In this document: positions 45,464-55,213 of the stretch, in pieces
Layout of the letters: each line of letters starts with the position of its first letter
Position numbering within the stretch: the stretch's first letter is position 1
Source: Mermis nigrescens
Lineage: Eukaryota > Nematoda > Enoplea > Mermithida > Mermithidae
DNA: 64,000 nt
Assembly: GCA_036768485.1 (NCBI GenBank)
Contig: JAVLUZ010000154.1
Span: 38,061,936-38,125,935 of the forward strand
Reading direction: 5' to 3'
The notes under the pieces: generated by a model
What the model was told of the DNA's origin: nothing
Database searches by the model: none
What the model saw: the letters and a program-made list of their open reading frames with translations, nothing else
Program-made: the position numbers and the translations under genes

Positions 45464-46056
45464 CAGTCGAACTTGGATAAGTGCAACTCTGATAAAGCGC
45501 AAATCCAGCTAAAAAAAACTTTCTTCCTAGGTTTTACGTGTGGTTGCACATCGGATAAACGTAACTCGGGTAACTGCAATACTCGCTTAAGTGCAACCAT
45601 TTTTTATCCACCAAACCATATTCACAATGCGTAACTACAACTTTTTAGAATGTATGATGAATGTCTGCTAAAACACAGCGCATTTTTTTTCGTGCACCAT
45701 CATGCTTTTCAAGAATGTTACTGGTGCTTCCCTAATCATTTTGTTGTTCTTCTCATTATTATGTATGCCCTCATTGTTGGATTTTATTCTTTCCAATATT
45801 TTTTCAGCATTTTGTCCAAAATTGATACATTATTACGTTATAAGAATGGCTGCTGTTCCAAAAAATCACTACATTCTCCATAGCCCAAAAACTGGAAATT
45901 TTGGACGCTTCGATTTTGCACTCGTTCTAGAGACAGCAACCTTTTTCGAAATTTCATAAGACACATCCTATAAGTGCAACCTTAGCTTAAGTTCAACATC
46001 GCTTAAGTGCAACTTTTTTGGCATCCAGAGCAGTTGCACTTATCCGAGTTCGACTG
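45464..46056. mobile_element. pogo/Tigger-like non-autonomous element, 593 bp
   Basis: Ends CAGTCGAACTTGGATAAGTG and (complement of the right end) CAGTCGAACTCGGATAAGTG, flanked by TA on both sides (45462-45463, 46057-46058). Further GCTTAAGTGCAAC words lie inside each end (~45590, 45970, 46000). A terminus of CAGT-x-x-AACTCGGATAA type and a TA target are typical of Tigger/pogo elements. The centre has no transposase. Confidence 0.88.
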
Positions 46057-46079
46057 TATGCGCTTCTTAGCTATAACGC

Positions 46080-46630
46080 GATCAGCTTATCAGGGGACAA
46101 ACCCTCCCTGAACTGCGTGTTTCCGCAGTCGAAGGGTACCACATCCATGCCAGATCGCCGACATAGCCTTATCTTTGACGACACCTGCTGTAGCATACTC
46201 TAGCAATTATTAGTCTCATTTTGTGAGATTTTTAATGCTCTTCCAAATATATGTGTTAGTTTTCACGAAAATCATTTTTTGATGAGATTCGATTACAAAT
46301 CTACTATAATGCATACGCATAGGCTGGTGTACGTTCACGGAAAAAGAAGAAAAATTGTATTTCGCTTGTGTTGAGCACAAACAAGAGAAGGACGCTTATT
46401 GAAATTAGAAAAGGAATAGACCCTAAGCTTTTATTAGAACGCTATTTTCTCATTTTAAGGTTTTTGTAATACCATTGACATTATTAGAAAAAATGCTGAT
46501 TTCTCATGGCTATGCAATTCCTCTTAAAGCTAGAATGCATTAAAAAGCGATTTTGTAGCTAAAAGGAGGTTAAACGAAGTTCTAGACCTAGAATTAGGAA
46601 AGATCAGAAAAATGCCGATAAACTTGATGG
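46080..46630 (+). repeat. Direct duplication, right unit
   Basis: Partner of 43130-43700; see that entry. It starts right after the pogo-like element. Confidence 0.6.
46129..46203 (+). CDS. Possible terminal exon ending in a di-cysteine peptide
   Basis: After GTTTCCGCAG (a plausible acceptor) a 25-codon frame reads SKGTTSMPDRRHSLIFDDTC then CSIL and stops at TAG 46201-46203. The DRRH and DDTCC features look like a processed peptide tail, but the evidence is only an acceptor-like site and an open frame. In the duplicate at 43198 the acceptor and first codons (SKCT) are kept and the frame stops early. Either this is a gene end with a broken paralogue or both are chance. The upstream exon is unknown. 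Confidence 0.2.
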   Translation, partial: SKGTTSMPDRRHSLIFDDTCCSIL

Positions 46631-46636
46631 CTAGAC

Positions 46637-46835
46637 CCTTAGGTGGGCAGCACCAAAATTCTGGGGAAGAGACGAGTGCAAGATTTTTCAATGGTCAAAA
46701 AATGGAATGGCGGTATGGCGAATAAACTTCATTTTACAAAGCTTATCATCAAGCACTATCGATTGGCATCAAAAAATTGCGAAACGAACAAAGAAATTTT
46801 CAAAAATTGAATTCTGAGAAAACCTTTTTACTAAA
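46637..46835 (+). mobile_element. Family A MITE, right end missing
   Basis: TTAGGTGGGCAGCACCAAAA, then GGCGGTATGGCG, AAGCACTATCGATTGGCATC and ATTGAATTCTGAG. The G-rich right part is absent. Confidence 0.8.
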
Positions 46836-47009
46836 AATTTTTCCTTCTTTCATATACACCAGCGTGCTGAACTCATGTTTGTTGAGGAGATACTCTTTAT
46901 ATTTAAAGCATTGTGAATTTATTAACTTATGCTTACATAATAGGAGTTACTCTCGTTTAGGAATAAACATAAATATGTATTATCAGATCATTCACTTCTT
47001 TCTCTGTTT

Positions 47010-47120
47010 ATTGACTGACCCTCGCAAAATGGCCGCAATCCCCAGAATTTTCAATTTTTTAAAAAATCATGCAATCAGCAAATTTTTGGCGTTTTTAGCT
47101 AAACTTTGCCTCAAAACAAA
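47010..47120 (+). repeat. Family B fragment
   Basis: AAAATGGCCGCAATCCCCAG and TTGGCGTTTTTAGCTAAAC match the front part of family B at 30.85-30.96 kb. Confidence 0.5.
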
Positions 47121-47299
47121 GTGTCAAATTGTCAGTGCTTCATGTTCCTTAGATTATTATTGTAATACTAAGTTGCATGTGACTTTGAAACTGTGTTCTA
47201 CAGTGAGCAAGGGCTTTCTCTTGGGGCGTGTTGATTTCTAGTACTTGGACTGCTAGGAACAAAATATTAAATGAGCGCTTAAATTCTGGGGGTCGGGAT

Positions 47300-47526
47300 C
47301 ACAGGTGAGTGGCAAAAAAGTTCTGGGGGTTGCAAGATTTTTTCAAAAGGTAAAAAAATGGCCTTTAAAAAGGTGGAATGGCGAAAAAACCAATTTTTCA
47401 ACATTTCTCATCGAGCATTATCCATTGGCATCGAAAAAATGCAAAAAAAACTTCTGAAAATTGAATTCTGATGGGTATTTTAGTTTAAGGGGCTTCATAC
47501 CCCCAAACCATGCACGCCCAGGTATG
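47300..47526 (+). mobile_element. Family A MITE
   Basis: CACAGGTGAGTGGCAAAAAA to GCACGCCCAGGTATG, with TTATCCATTGGCATCG inside. It abuts the LINE remnant. No TSD is evident. Confidence 0.8.
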
Positions 47527-47529
47527 GTA

Positions 47530-48100
47530 TGACTTACTTGACTTAATCTCCATAGACGATGATGTCATTTTCTGTAAGGCAATGAGCACCACGTTGTGAA
47601 GGGCAAGGGCAGGGCGTCTCCGTATTATTCCACGCCATTGATTACGATTCAGGGCCTCTTTCTGAGCATCGGCTAATGAAAAATGTAGTGGTTAGAGGTC
47701 CTGCGCCACCTGATTCGACCATGTTTTTTTGGGGCGCTTCTTGCGATTTTTCAATCTGTTGGTCTAACAGCCGTTAAGCATTGGGACGGTAGTCTAAAGT
47801 TCTTCATTCGGCTCAAATGACCGAACCATTTAAGTTGCTGTCTTGTAATATGTGTATGAATTAGTGGTTTAGTTTTGACTAGTACGTAGAACGTCCTCGT
47901 TTTTCCATCGATCTCTCAGTGTAAGATGGAGTATGACATAGACATCGAAGTTGGAATCTTTCCAGTAAATTAAGGTCTCTTTTGAGAAATGCCCATGATT
48001 CTGAGCCGTATAATAAGATGGTACGTATTGAGGCATTGAAAATTTGCATTTTCGTCGAGATTGTTAAATTGTTTAGAATATCTCCCTAAAATTGATCAGT
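47530..48100 (-). pseudogene. Non-LTR retrotransposon reverse transcriptase C-terminal remnant
   Basis: On the minus strand from ~48092 the reading is LNNLTISTKMQIFNASIRTI, then LLYGSESWAFLKRDLNLLER and FQLRCL. This is the signature of the post-palm/thumb segment of LINE reverse transcriptases (STKM-x-x-F-x-x-x-V/I-x-x-x-LLYG-S-E-S/T-W). After a frameshift comes RQQLKWFGHLSRMKNFRLPS, then KKTWSNQVAQDL, matching the usual RLRWFGHVLRM ... W-x-x-x-V-x-x-D tail, and finally EALNRNQWR. Stops (TAG/TGA) and frameshifts show it is dead. The clade is uncertain; this tail occurs in RTE- and related LINEs. The 5' part of the element is absent. Confidence 0.85.
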
Positions 48101-48252
48101 GCTTTCAAGAGAAAATTCCAAGGAATTAAGAATATCAAAATGATGAATGATAAATGAGGATTATTTTTAATTATTTTGTTTTCCACGCAAAGTGTACAAT
48201 TTCACATTTGGTCCATTCAACAATGTTTCTACATCGAAGCGTACGTGGCCAG

Positions 48253-48493
48253 TATAGGTGGGCAGCACCGAAATTCTGGGAGGAAGGGGGTGAAAAATTT
48301 TCAAAGGTCAGAAAAATGGTCTCAAAAGTGGTCGTATGGTTAAAAAACACCATTTTTCGACGTTTCTCGTCAAGCACCATCCAATAGCATCAAAAAATTG
48401 CTAAAAAAGCAAAACAAATTTTCAAAAATCGAATTCTGGGGAGGTATTCTAACTTCTGGGGGTGCATACCCCAACCGCATACGCCCATGTGTG
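48253..48493 (+). mobile_element. Family A MITE, perfect TSD
   Basis: TATAGGTGGGCAGCACCGAA to ACGCCCATGTGTG. GTGGCCAG is found at 48245-48252 and 48494-48501. Confidence 0.95.
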
Positions 48494-48499
48494 GTGGCC

Positions 48500-48920
48500 A
48501 GCAACCAAATTCAGTGCTGCTCGGCAGGTCAATACTCCAGAACGTAGTTCCGAAAATTGAAGTAGGGAGGTCATTAACTTTCGCAAGGGTATAGCTGATT
48601 TCTTCCTCTTTCATTTCTTCATTTTCATAATAATGACCTATAGAGGGTAATTATTCTTCTGACAAATTTTTCCTAACCTATTGTAATTTTCAACGTCTTG
48701 TTGATCTGTATCACGAAAAAAATTTTTAGTCCAGCAAAATGACAACCGCAAAAAACATTTTCATTCGTTTTTATGTTGGTTGTGGTTGCAGTTTGATTGA
48801 AATCATTGACAAACAGTGTTTTCGTTTATTGTATTAATTTTTCCAGTCTTCTTAACGATTCAAATTTTTTCACATTAGCACTCTTCATGTCATTACTCCT
48901 ATTATTAGGAAAGCCTCCGG
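48500..48920. other. No feature recognised
   Basis: AT-rich sequence preceding the DUF3987-like pseudogene. The beginning of that gene could lie in it but is not readable. Confidence 0.4.
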
Positions 48921-48924
48921 AAAA

Positions 48925-50460
48925 CTACCGTTCCTCCGAATCTGTACATTATCTCAATATGCCATAGTGGTGGCGGCAAAAACTCCAGATTATAAAAGAT
49001 TTTGGAAGACCCATTTACGCAGCTCGAGCAACTATGGGCTTACCAAGATTCATCGTCAATGAATTCACGCGCTCTGGATTAACGAAAGCATTAATAGAGG
49101 AGGCGGTCGACTGCTTTGGGCTGAGGTCGCTGGGGATGAATTCGGCGCTTTACTAACAAATGCTGTGGCTGAATAGGAGCATGAATGGAAGGGCTTCCGT
49201 ATCCTCGTTGATAGTTTATATTCCGGCGAAGGCTCAACTAAAGTTATCTCACAAAAACCTACAACGTCAGTAAAGAATGCTCTATTTTCGATATGTGGTA
49301 TGACTCAACCCGAGCCCTATTGCTGCCTCCTAGATAAGCTTCTTGGTAGCAATGATGGCTTGTTTGATCGATTTCCTACACTTGTCTGTTCCACCCGTGT
49401 CCGATTTACCGCAAATCATATCCGGATTGAATATTGAATGTCAGCGAAGAATGGCCCAACCAATTCTTCTCATTTCTTTATAACACGCATAATGATCAAG
49501 CTAAAACATACCGTCTTAGCGTGGAAGCTAATGAAGAATTGGCAGCGTTTGTTTCGAACAAGAAGAACGCATCAACACCAATATACGACAAACTGAGCGA
49601 GCACTGGAAAATCCAGAGGCTGAACTGGATACTGTTGATTTTGGTTTAGGTCATGCAAAATCAAACTCAATACAGTCCGACTTGCTGGTCTCATTCATGT
49701 CATGACCATAGGTGGGCAGCACCAAAATTCTGGATGGTGAAAGAATTTCTGGAGGGGTGAAAAAATTTTTAAAGGTCAAAAAATGGTCTTAAAAGTGGTC
49801 GTATGGCGAAAAAACACCATTTTTCGACGTTTCTCATCGAGCACTATCCAATGGCATCAAAAAATTGCTAAGAAAGCAAACAAATTTTTTTCTGGGGGTA
49901 TTTTGATTTCTGGGGGAGTATTTCAACTTCTGGGGAGTGCCTCAAACCCCTCACGCCCATTTGGTGATCATGACACACAGCTTGAAGAAAATTATTGACG
50001 GCCAAAACACCGAAATACCAATCAGAATCGAAGCGTGGTACAATTAAAAAGGCACTTGAGTTAGTCACTTTGTCAGCTTCAGGCAAAAGTTTACAAAAGA
50101 ATGCTTATCAAAGATGCTGTGCCCATCGGCAAAATATATGCCTTAATTTGTGCATCTAAACGAGCAACTACCAACGAGTCCCAATTCCTAGGGATCATTA
50201 TGTAGAACTCGCGAAGTTGATAACAACAGCAAGAATGTTGTGCTGCGCTATCCGCACATTGACCTGCAGATTACTGCGTTACTGCAATAAAGCGTCTTGG
50301 TGAGCTTCAAGATGACAACAAAGCCTACCTCGGAAAGTACGAAAAGGTACGCATCGATGGCTGATATACTCACGCCTTCTATAAGGCACATCCGGCAAAA
50401 CTCAAGCCCGAATATCTGTAAGAGAAATTTGATTTAGAAATTAATGAATATGCGACCTTG
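48925..50460 (+). pseudogene. DUF3987-like gene remnant, copy 2, interrupted by a family A MITE
   Basis: In order: PIYAARATMGLPRFIVNEFT and RSGLTKALIEEA (to ~49105); after a frameshift GRLLWAEVAGDEFGALLTNA; after a TAG, KGFRILVDSLYSGEGSTKVI, then TSVKNALFSICGMTQPEPYC and LLDKLLGSNDGLFDRFPTLV. Further on comes VEANEELAAF, then LNTVRLAGLIHVM just before the MITE at 49707. After it YPHIDLQITA, then DNKAYLGKYEKVRIDG and YKAHPAKLKPEYL. The acidic D-E-F-G, the QP and the GL-x-DRF and RLAG-x-x-H motifs fit DUF3987, a family related to phage primase/helicase-type proteins. Copy 1 (9.14-12.0 kb) shares all main blocks. The length would be at least ~450 codons. Its role in an animal is unknown; a replication-type function of a mobile element is an inference. 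Confidence 0.7.
49707..49967 (+). mobile_element. Family A MITE inside the DUF3987-like pseudogene
   Basis: CATAGGTGGGCAGCACCAAA to CACGCCCATTTGGTG. TCATGAC is repeated at 49700-49706 and 49968-49974 (7 of 8 with the adjoining base). The pseudogene reading resumes after it. Confidence 0.93.
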
Positions 50461-50599
50461 GTACAACAAAGATATTTCCGGAAAATCGCCAATATCAGGG
50501 GCTTCTAGCAACCGGCCCGAAATCAATCGCACTTTGAGTGAAAACCATGCTGATCTCTTCGGTTACAAGATCGATGCAATAGGTAAATTTATTAGATTG

Positions 50600-52078
50600 A
50601 ATGAAAATTTAAAAAGCATACATTGGCTTACGTGGGCTGCAACCATTTACTTGGGTTCGACCAGTCCAACTAGCCAAAACAAGTACCCCAAATTCAATTC
50701 GTAGGATTTATCTGTTTTCGGACGTCGCGAGATTCTCGGGGTCCTTAACTTAACATTATTCTGTTGGTCTATCTATTTTCTGGAGGTTAGTGAAATTTTA
50801 CGAGGTCCTGACCTTCACATTCACAGGTGTGGGACCGAAATTCTGGGGGGAAGGAAAAAATATTCAAAGGTCAAAAAATTGTCTTAATGCAATGAGTAAA
50901 TTTATTAGATTAAGTAAAATTTAAAAGCATACATTGGTTTACATGGCTACAAACATTTACTCAGTTCGACTAGTCCAATTAGCCAAAAAAGCACCCAAAA
51001 TGCAATTTGTAGGGTTTATCTGTTTTCGAGACGTCGGAGATTCTCGATGGTCCTAATTTAACATTATTCTGCTAGTCCATCTATTCTAAGATTAGCTAAA
51101 TTTTAGGAGGTCCTGACCTTCACATCCATGGGTGAGCACTGGAAATTCTGGGGTGGATAAGAATTTTTAAAGGTCAAAAATGGTTTTAGACGCAACAGAT
51201 AAATTTTTTCGATGAAGCAAAAATTTAAAAGCATACATTGGCTTACGTGGACTGCAACCATTTACTCAGGTTCGACCAGTCCAATCAGCCAAAAAGTACT
51301 GTAAATTTAACTCGTAGGGTTTATCTGTTTTTGGACGTCGCGAGATTCTTGGTGTCCTTAACTTAACATTATTCTGCTGGTCTATCTATTTTCTGAGTTT
51401 AGCAAAATTTTAGGAGGTCCTGACCTTCACATACAAAAAATCTTCAAAGGTCGAAAAATGGTCTTAAAAGTGGTCTGTATGGCGAAAAACAACATTTTTC
51501 GACGTTTCATCGAGCATACCAATGCATCGAAAAAATCCAGGCTCGGTGGTACAAGTTTTTAAAAGGTCACAACATTTTCTTAAAATTGGTGGTATACATA
51601 CATAGGTAAGCAGCACCAAAATTCAGGACGATGAGGTGTAAAAATTTCTGGAGGGATTGAAAAAATTTCAAAGGTCAAAGAATGGTCTTAAAATGGTCGT
51701 TTGGCGAGAAAAAGACCATTTTTAGACAATTCTAATCGAGCACTATCCAATGGCATCAAAAGCACCGAAAAAAACACAATTTTTCAAGCGTTTTTCATCG
51801 AGCACTATCCATTCGCATCAAGTAATAGCAAAAGAGACAAAAAATTCGGAAAAAGAATTGAGTCTGAGTGCATTGATTTCATGTGAAAGGTGTTGAACTT
51901 TCGAAGCATTCATACTGCCCAAACCCCTCACGTCCAGGTATACTCCCAGAACCTTACATTGGCTTATGGGCTGCAACTATTTACCTGGCTCTACTAGTCC
52001 AATTAGCCAAGAAAAGTACCCCAAGTTTATTTCGTAGGGTACATCTGTATTCCGACGTCGCGAGATTTTCAGGGTCCT
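50600..52078 (+). repeat. Satellite of ~305-bp units that include a family A fragment
   Basis: The phrase ACATTGG-TTA-GTGG-CTGCAA starts at ~50620, 50932, 51234 and 51956. Each unit continues with GTTCGACCAGTCCAACTAGC, GTAGGGTTTATCTGTTTTCG, GACGTCGCGAGATTCTCGG and GGTCCTGACCTTCACAT. A short family A head then follows (e.g. GTGGGACCGAAATTCTGGGG at 50830 and GGGTGAGCACTGG at 51128, with AAAGGTCAAAAA). In the third interval a longer family A copy (~51600-51945) and a fragment (~51435-51545) extend the spacing. The array runs into the 100-N gap. Confidence 0.8.
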
Positions 52079-52178
52079 NNNNNNNNNNNNNNNNNNNNNN
52101 NNNNNNNNNNNNNNNNNNNNNNNNNNNNNNNNNNNNNNNNNNNNNNNNNNNNNNNNNNNNNNNNNNNNNNNNNNNNNN
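52079..52178. other. Assembly gap, 100 N
   Basis: Exactly 100 N, the conventional size for a gap of unknown length. It interrupts the 305-bp satellite, so collapsed repeat copies are the likely cause. Confidence 1.
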
Positions 52179-52311
52179 CATAGAAAAATGGTTACGAGCC
52201 TGATATGGCATCCCTATTTCCTAATATTTTTTCAACATCCAGTACATTTTTTTGATTGAAATTCGGTAATGTCCGAGCATTGGAGAGAAAGATACATACA
52301 TATATCCAGTG

Positions 52312-52500
52312 ACGGATCTAGGATTTTCCTAAGGGGGCTTTCCTGCAGCAAATGAGATGCATGCATCTCATTTGCTACAGGAAAGTACCGTCAGAATTAG
52401 AATTACATATATCCAGTGACGGATCTAGGATTTTCCTAAGGGCTTTCCTGTAGCAAATGAGATGCATGCATCTCATTTGCTACAGGAAAGCCAATTCAGG
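52312..52500. repeat. Two tandem hAT-like termini each carrying a ~50-bp palindrome
   Basis: CCAGTGACGGATCTAGGATT occurs at ~52310 and ~52416, followed by TTTCCTAAGG. The second is followed by a perfect 52-bp palindrome at 52441-52492 centred on ATGCATGCAT. The first is followed by the same palindrome (about 52338-52385) with one mismatch (CTGCAGC for CTGTAGC). The CAGTG-x-CGGATCTAGG start is common at hAT termini. Confidence 0.85.
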
Positions 52501-52504
52501 GTGA

Positions 52505-52850
52505 TAGCTTATCTGCTATTCACAAACATATCTCAAATAGCAATCATTTAAATACACCAGATTAGTTCAAGGTTATTAGTCGAGCATCCAACTCTTTGAT
52601 CTTTTAATCAAGGAGTCGTTATACATAGCACGTGATCGTCCTATTCTCAACAATAATGTTTCATCATATCCTCTAAATTTGTTTTAATTTACTTAAATCC
52701 CACCTCTTTCATTTTCTTATAGTTTAAAATCTTTTATAATTCTCTTCATAATTTAATAATATGTTTTAAACTTTAAGTTTCTCTTTGTTTACAACTCTCG
52801 CTTAGCAAGCTCATTTTTCAAAATTAGTATTAGTATAATATTAGTATATT
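52505..52850. other. No feature recognised
   Basis: AT-rich, with no gene. Confidence 0.4.
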
Positions 52851-53094
52851 AGTACGGAGTAAGTTAAGAATATGGTTCTTTCAGGATACTATGAAATAAA
52901 CTTCAGAAGAGCGGATTTTTTTGCTCAGTACATAGAAATAGAAAGCGCGGAAAAAATATTCATCCGTCTATGATCAATATTACAAAAGCTATGGGTTTCG
53001 TTAATTAGCCTCTTTCTCGGCCTACACAAGCATCTACTTCGACCTAAGTATTTGAAGATTCAAACAGCTGAATGCATAATCACATGTAGATACC

Positions 53095-53269
53095 CAATTT
53101 ACGTCGATATAAGCATCTATACATCGACCTAAGCATCTATACATCGACCTAAGCATCTATACATCTACCAAAGCATCTATACATCGACCTAAGCATCTAT
53201 ACATCGACCTAAGCATCTATACATCGACCTAAGCATCTATACATCGACCTAAGCATCTATACATCGACC
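53095..53269 (+). repeat. 20-bp minisatellite (AAGCATCTATACATCGACCT)
   Basis: About eight near-identical units, with a few substitutions (CTACCA, GATATA). The array continues for one unit after the inserted element (54060-54085). The matching array in the right duplicate is at 54575-54725. Confidence 0.95.
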
Positions 53270-54059
53270 TAGGCCCGTATCCAGGGGGCGGCGGAGGCCT
53301 GCCCCCCTCCAGAATGGGGAAAATTTTTGTTTTTCCCAAGGGTCCCCCAAAGGGAAAAAATGAAAAATTGGCGAAGTGGGTCTGAAACACCACCAAAACA
53401 GGTTTTTGGCGTACTTTTGAGCTAGTAAACTCAAAAATTTTCCGGCGCTTTGCGCCGGATTTATTGTTTATGTACGGTTTTGTCTTCTAAACCGCTCAAA
53501 ATCGCTCAAATTTGAGTTTTTTTTCTAACGCTTTGTGCCGGATTCATTGTTTAGCTATAGTTTTTTCCTTCTAGCTCACTCAAAACACTTCAAATTTCAG
53601 TTATGACATGGGAAACATGAAATTTTTTCCGGCGCTCGACGCCGTATTTATTGTTTATATAGGTTTTTTGCCTTCTGACCCGCTCAAAACCGCTCAAATT
53701 TGAACTTGACATGCAGAATATGTCAATTTTTTTCAGCGCTTGGCGCCGAATCATTTGTTATCCGTATTGTTTTTCTCTGTAAAGCACAATGATTAAGTAT
53801 AAAGGCAAGAGATAAGAAATAATTTGTCGATTAAGTGATGAGAAATCAGCTTAAATGATAAATTAGCTGTATATCAATATGAAATAAAGCATAAAATTTT
53901 TAATTTTTTTGTTGAAATTTTTCTTCACCGTCGAATAGAGCTCGCCAAGATACGTTCAAAACTGTCTTTATTTTCGCCTATCTCCTAATGGTTCTCGAGA
54001 TATCTGGCCTAAAAAATTCTTGCCCCTCCCCTGAAAAAAAAATCCTGGATACGAGCCTG
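53270..54059. mobile_element. 790-bp hAT-like element in the minisatellite
   Basis: Ends TAGGCCCGTATCCAGG and (complement of the right end) CAGGCTCGTATCCAGG. CATCGACC flanks both sides (53262-53269, 54060-54067), an 8-bp TSD, though the host repeat also contains that word. Inside, 53430-53760 holds three to four ~105-bp units, each with a GGCGCT..AGCGCC-type stem (CCGGCGCTTTGCGCCGG, then TAACGCTTTGTGCCGG, CCGGCGCTCGACGCCG, CAGCGCTTGGCGCCG) and GCTCAAAACCGCTCAAATTT. No transposase frame. Confidence 0.8.
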
Positions 54060-54322
54060 CATCGACCTAAGCATCTATATATTAACCTGAGCGGGAGCGA
54101 CCTCGACCTAAGCAGCTTAAAACACCTTTTCAGATATACTAAGCCTAAGCCTAAGTATATTAGAAGCAAAAACTTAGATTTCCCTTTATAGTACTTCATT
54201 GCTATGCTTCCTTCCATAATTTCAGCCCATATTATTTATTTCTGACAAATATGTAAGTCCTTGGATCGAGCCGTTTAATTGTCCCACCTAACACTCAAAT
54301 TGACAGTTGCCTGCAACTTTGC

Positions 54323-55048
54323 GGAGTAAGTTAAGAATATGGTACTTTCAGGATACTATGAAATAAACTTCAGAAGAGCGAATTTTTTCGCTCAGTACTT
54401 AGAACATGTTGAAAGAAAGCGCGGAAAAAATATCCATCCGTCTATGATCAATATTACAAAAGCTAAGGGTTTCGTTAATTAGCCTCTTCTCGACCTACAC
54501 AAGCATCTACTCGACCTAAGTATTTGAAGATTCAAACAGCTGAATGCAGAATCACATGTAGACACCCAATTTCCGTCGATATAAGCATATATACATCAAC
54601 CTAAGCATCTATACATCTAACTAAGCATCTATACATCGACCTAAGCATCTATACATCGACATAAGCATCTATACATCGATATAAGCATCTATTACATCGA
54701 CCTAAGCATCTATACATTGACCTGGGCGGGAGCGACCTCGACCTAAGCAGCTTAAAACACCTTTTCAGATATACTTAGCCTAAGCCTAAGTATATTAGAA
54801 GCAAAACTTAGATTTTCCTATATCTTATCAAGTAAAGCCGAAAAACATGCAAAAAAATGGAAATCTTTTAAAGTTTTTTAAATTTCAAACACCTTTCCGC
54901 GCCTATTTTCTTTTTTCTCCTTCATTGCTATGCTTCCTTCCATAATTTCAGCCCATATTATTTATTTCTGACAAATGTGTAAGTCCTTGGATCGAGCTGT
55001 TTAATCGACCCACCCAACACTCAAATTGACAGTTGCCTGCAGCTTTGC
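54323..55048 (+). repeat. Tandem segmental duplication, right unit
   Basis: Copy of 52852-54322 without the transposon. It contains its own 20-bp minisatellite (54575-54725) and an extra ~100-bp stretch (TTATCAAGTAAAGCCG... at 54827) not seen in the left unit. Confidence 0.9.
54575..54725 (+). repeat. 20-bp minisatellite, second array
   Basis: Same unit as at 53.1 kb, about seven units, with more variants (GATATA, CTAACT). Confidence 0.93.
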
Positions 55049-55213
55049 AAGTAGGATGGCTCAAATTTTCAGCAAGTTTTTTCCTGCGCTTCGATTTATC
55101 ATGTTCTACCAGTTTGGCACAAAAATTTTGGCATTCCGTATATTCGTTTTGCTCTTTTCTGAAAGTACCATATTCTGAACTTTAGCTTATTAGTACGTTA
55201 TTTCTGTTTAAAC

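Larger units (their letters stand above)
52852..54322 (+). repeat. Tandem segmental duplication, left unit
   Basis: From GGAGTAAGTTAAGAATATGG to CAGTTGCCTGCAACTTTGC; repeated at 54323-55048 with few differences. The left unit is longer because a 790-bp transposon sits in its minisatellite. Confidence 0.9.
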
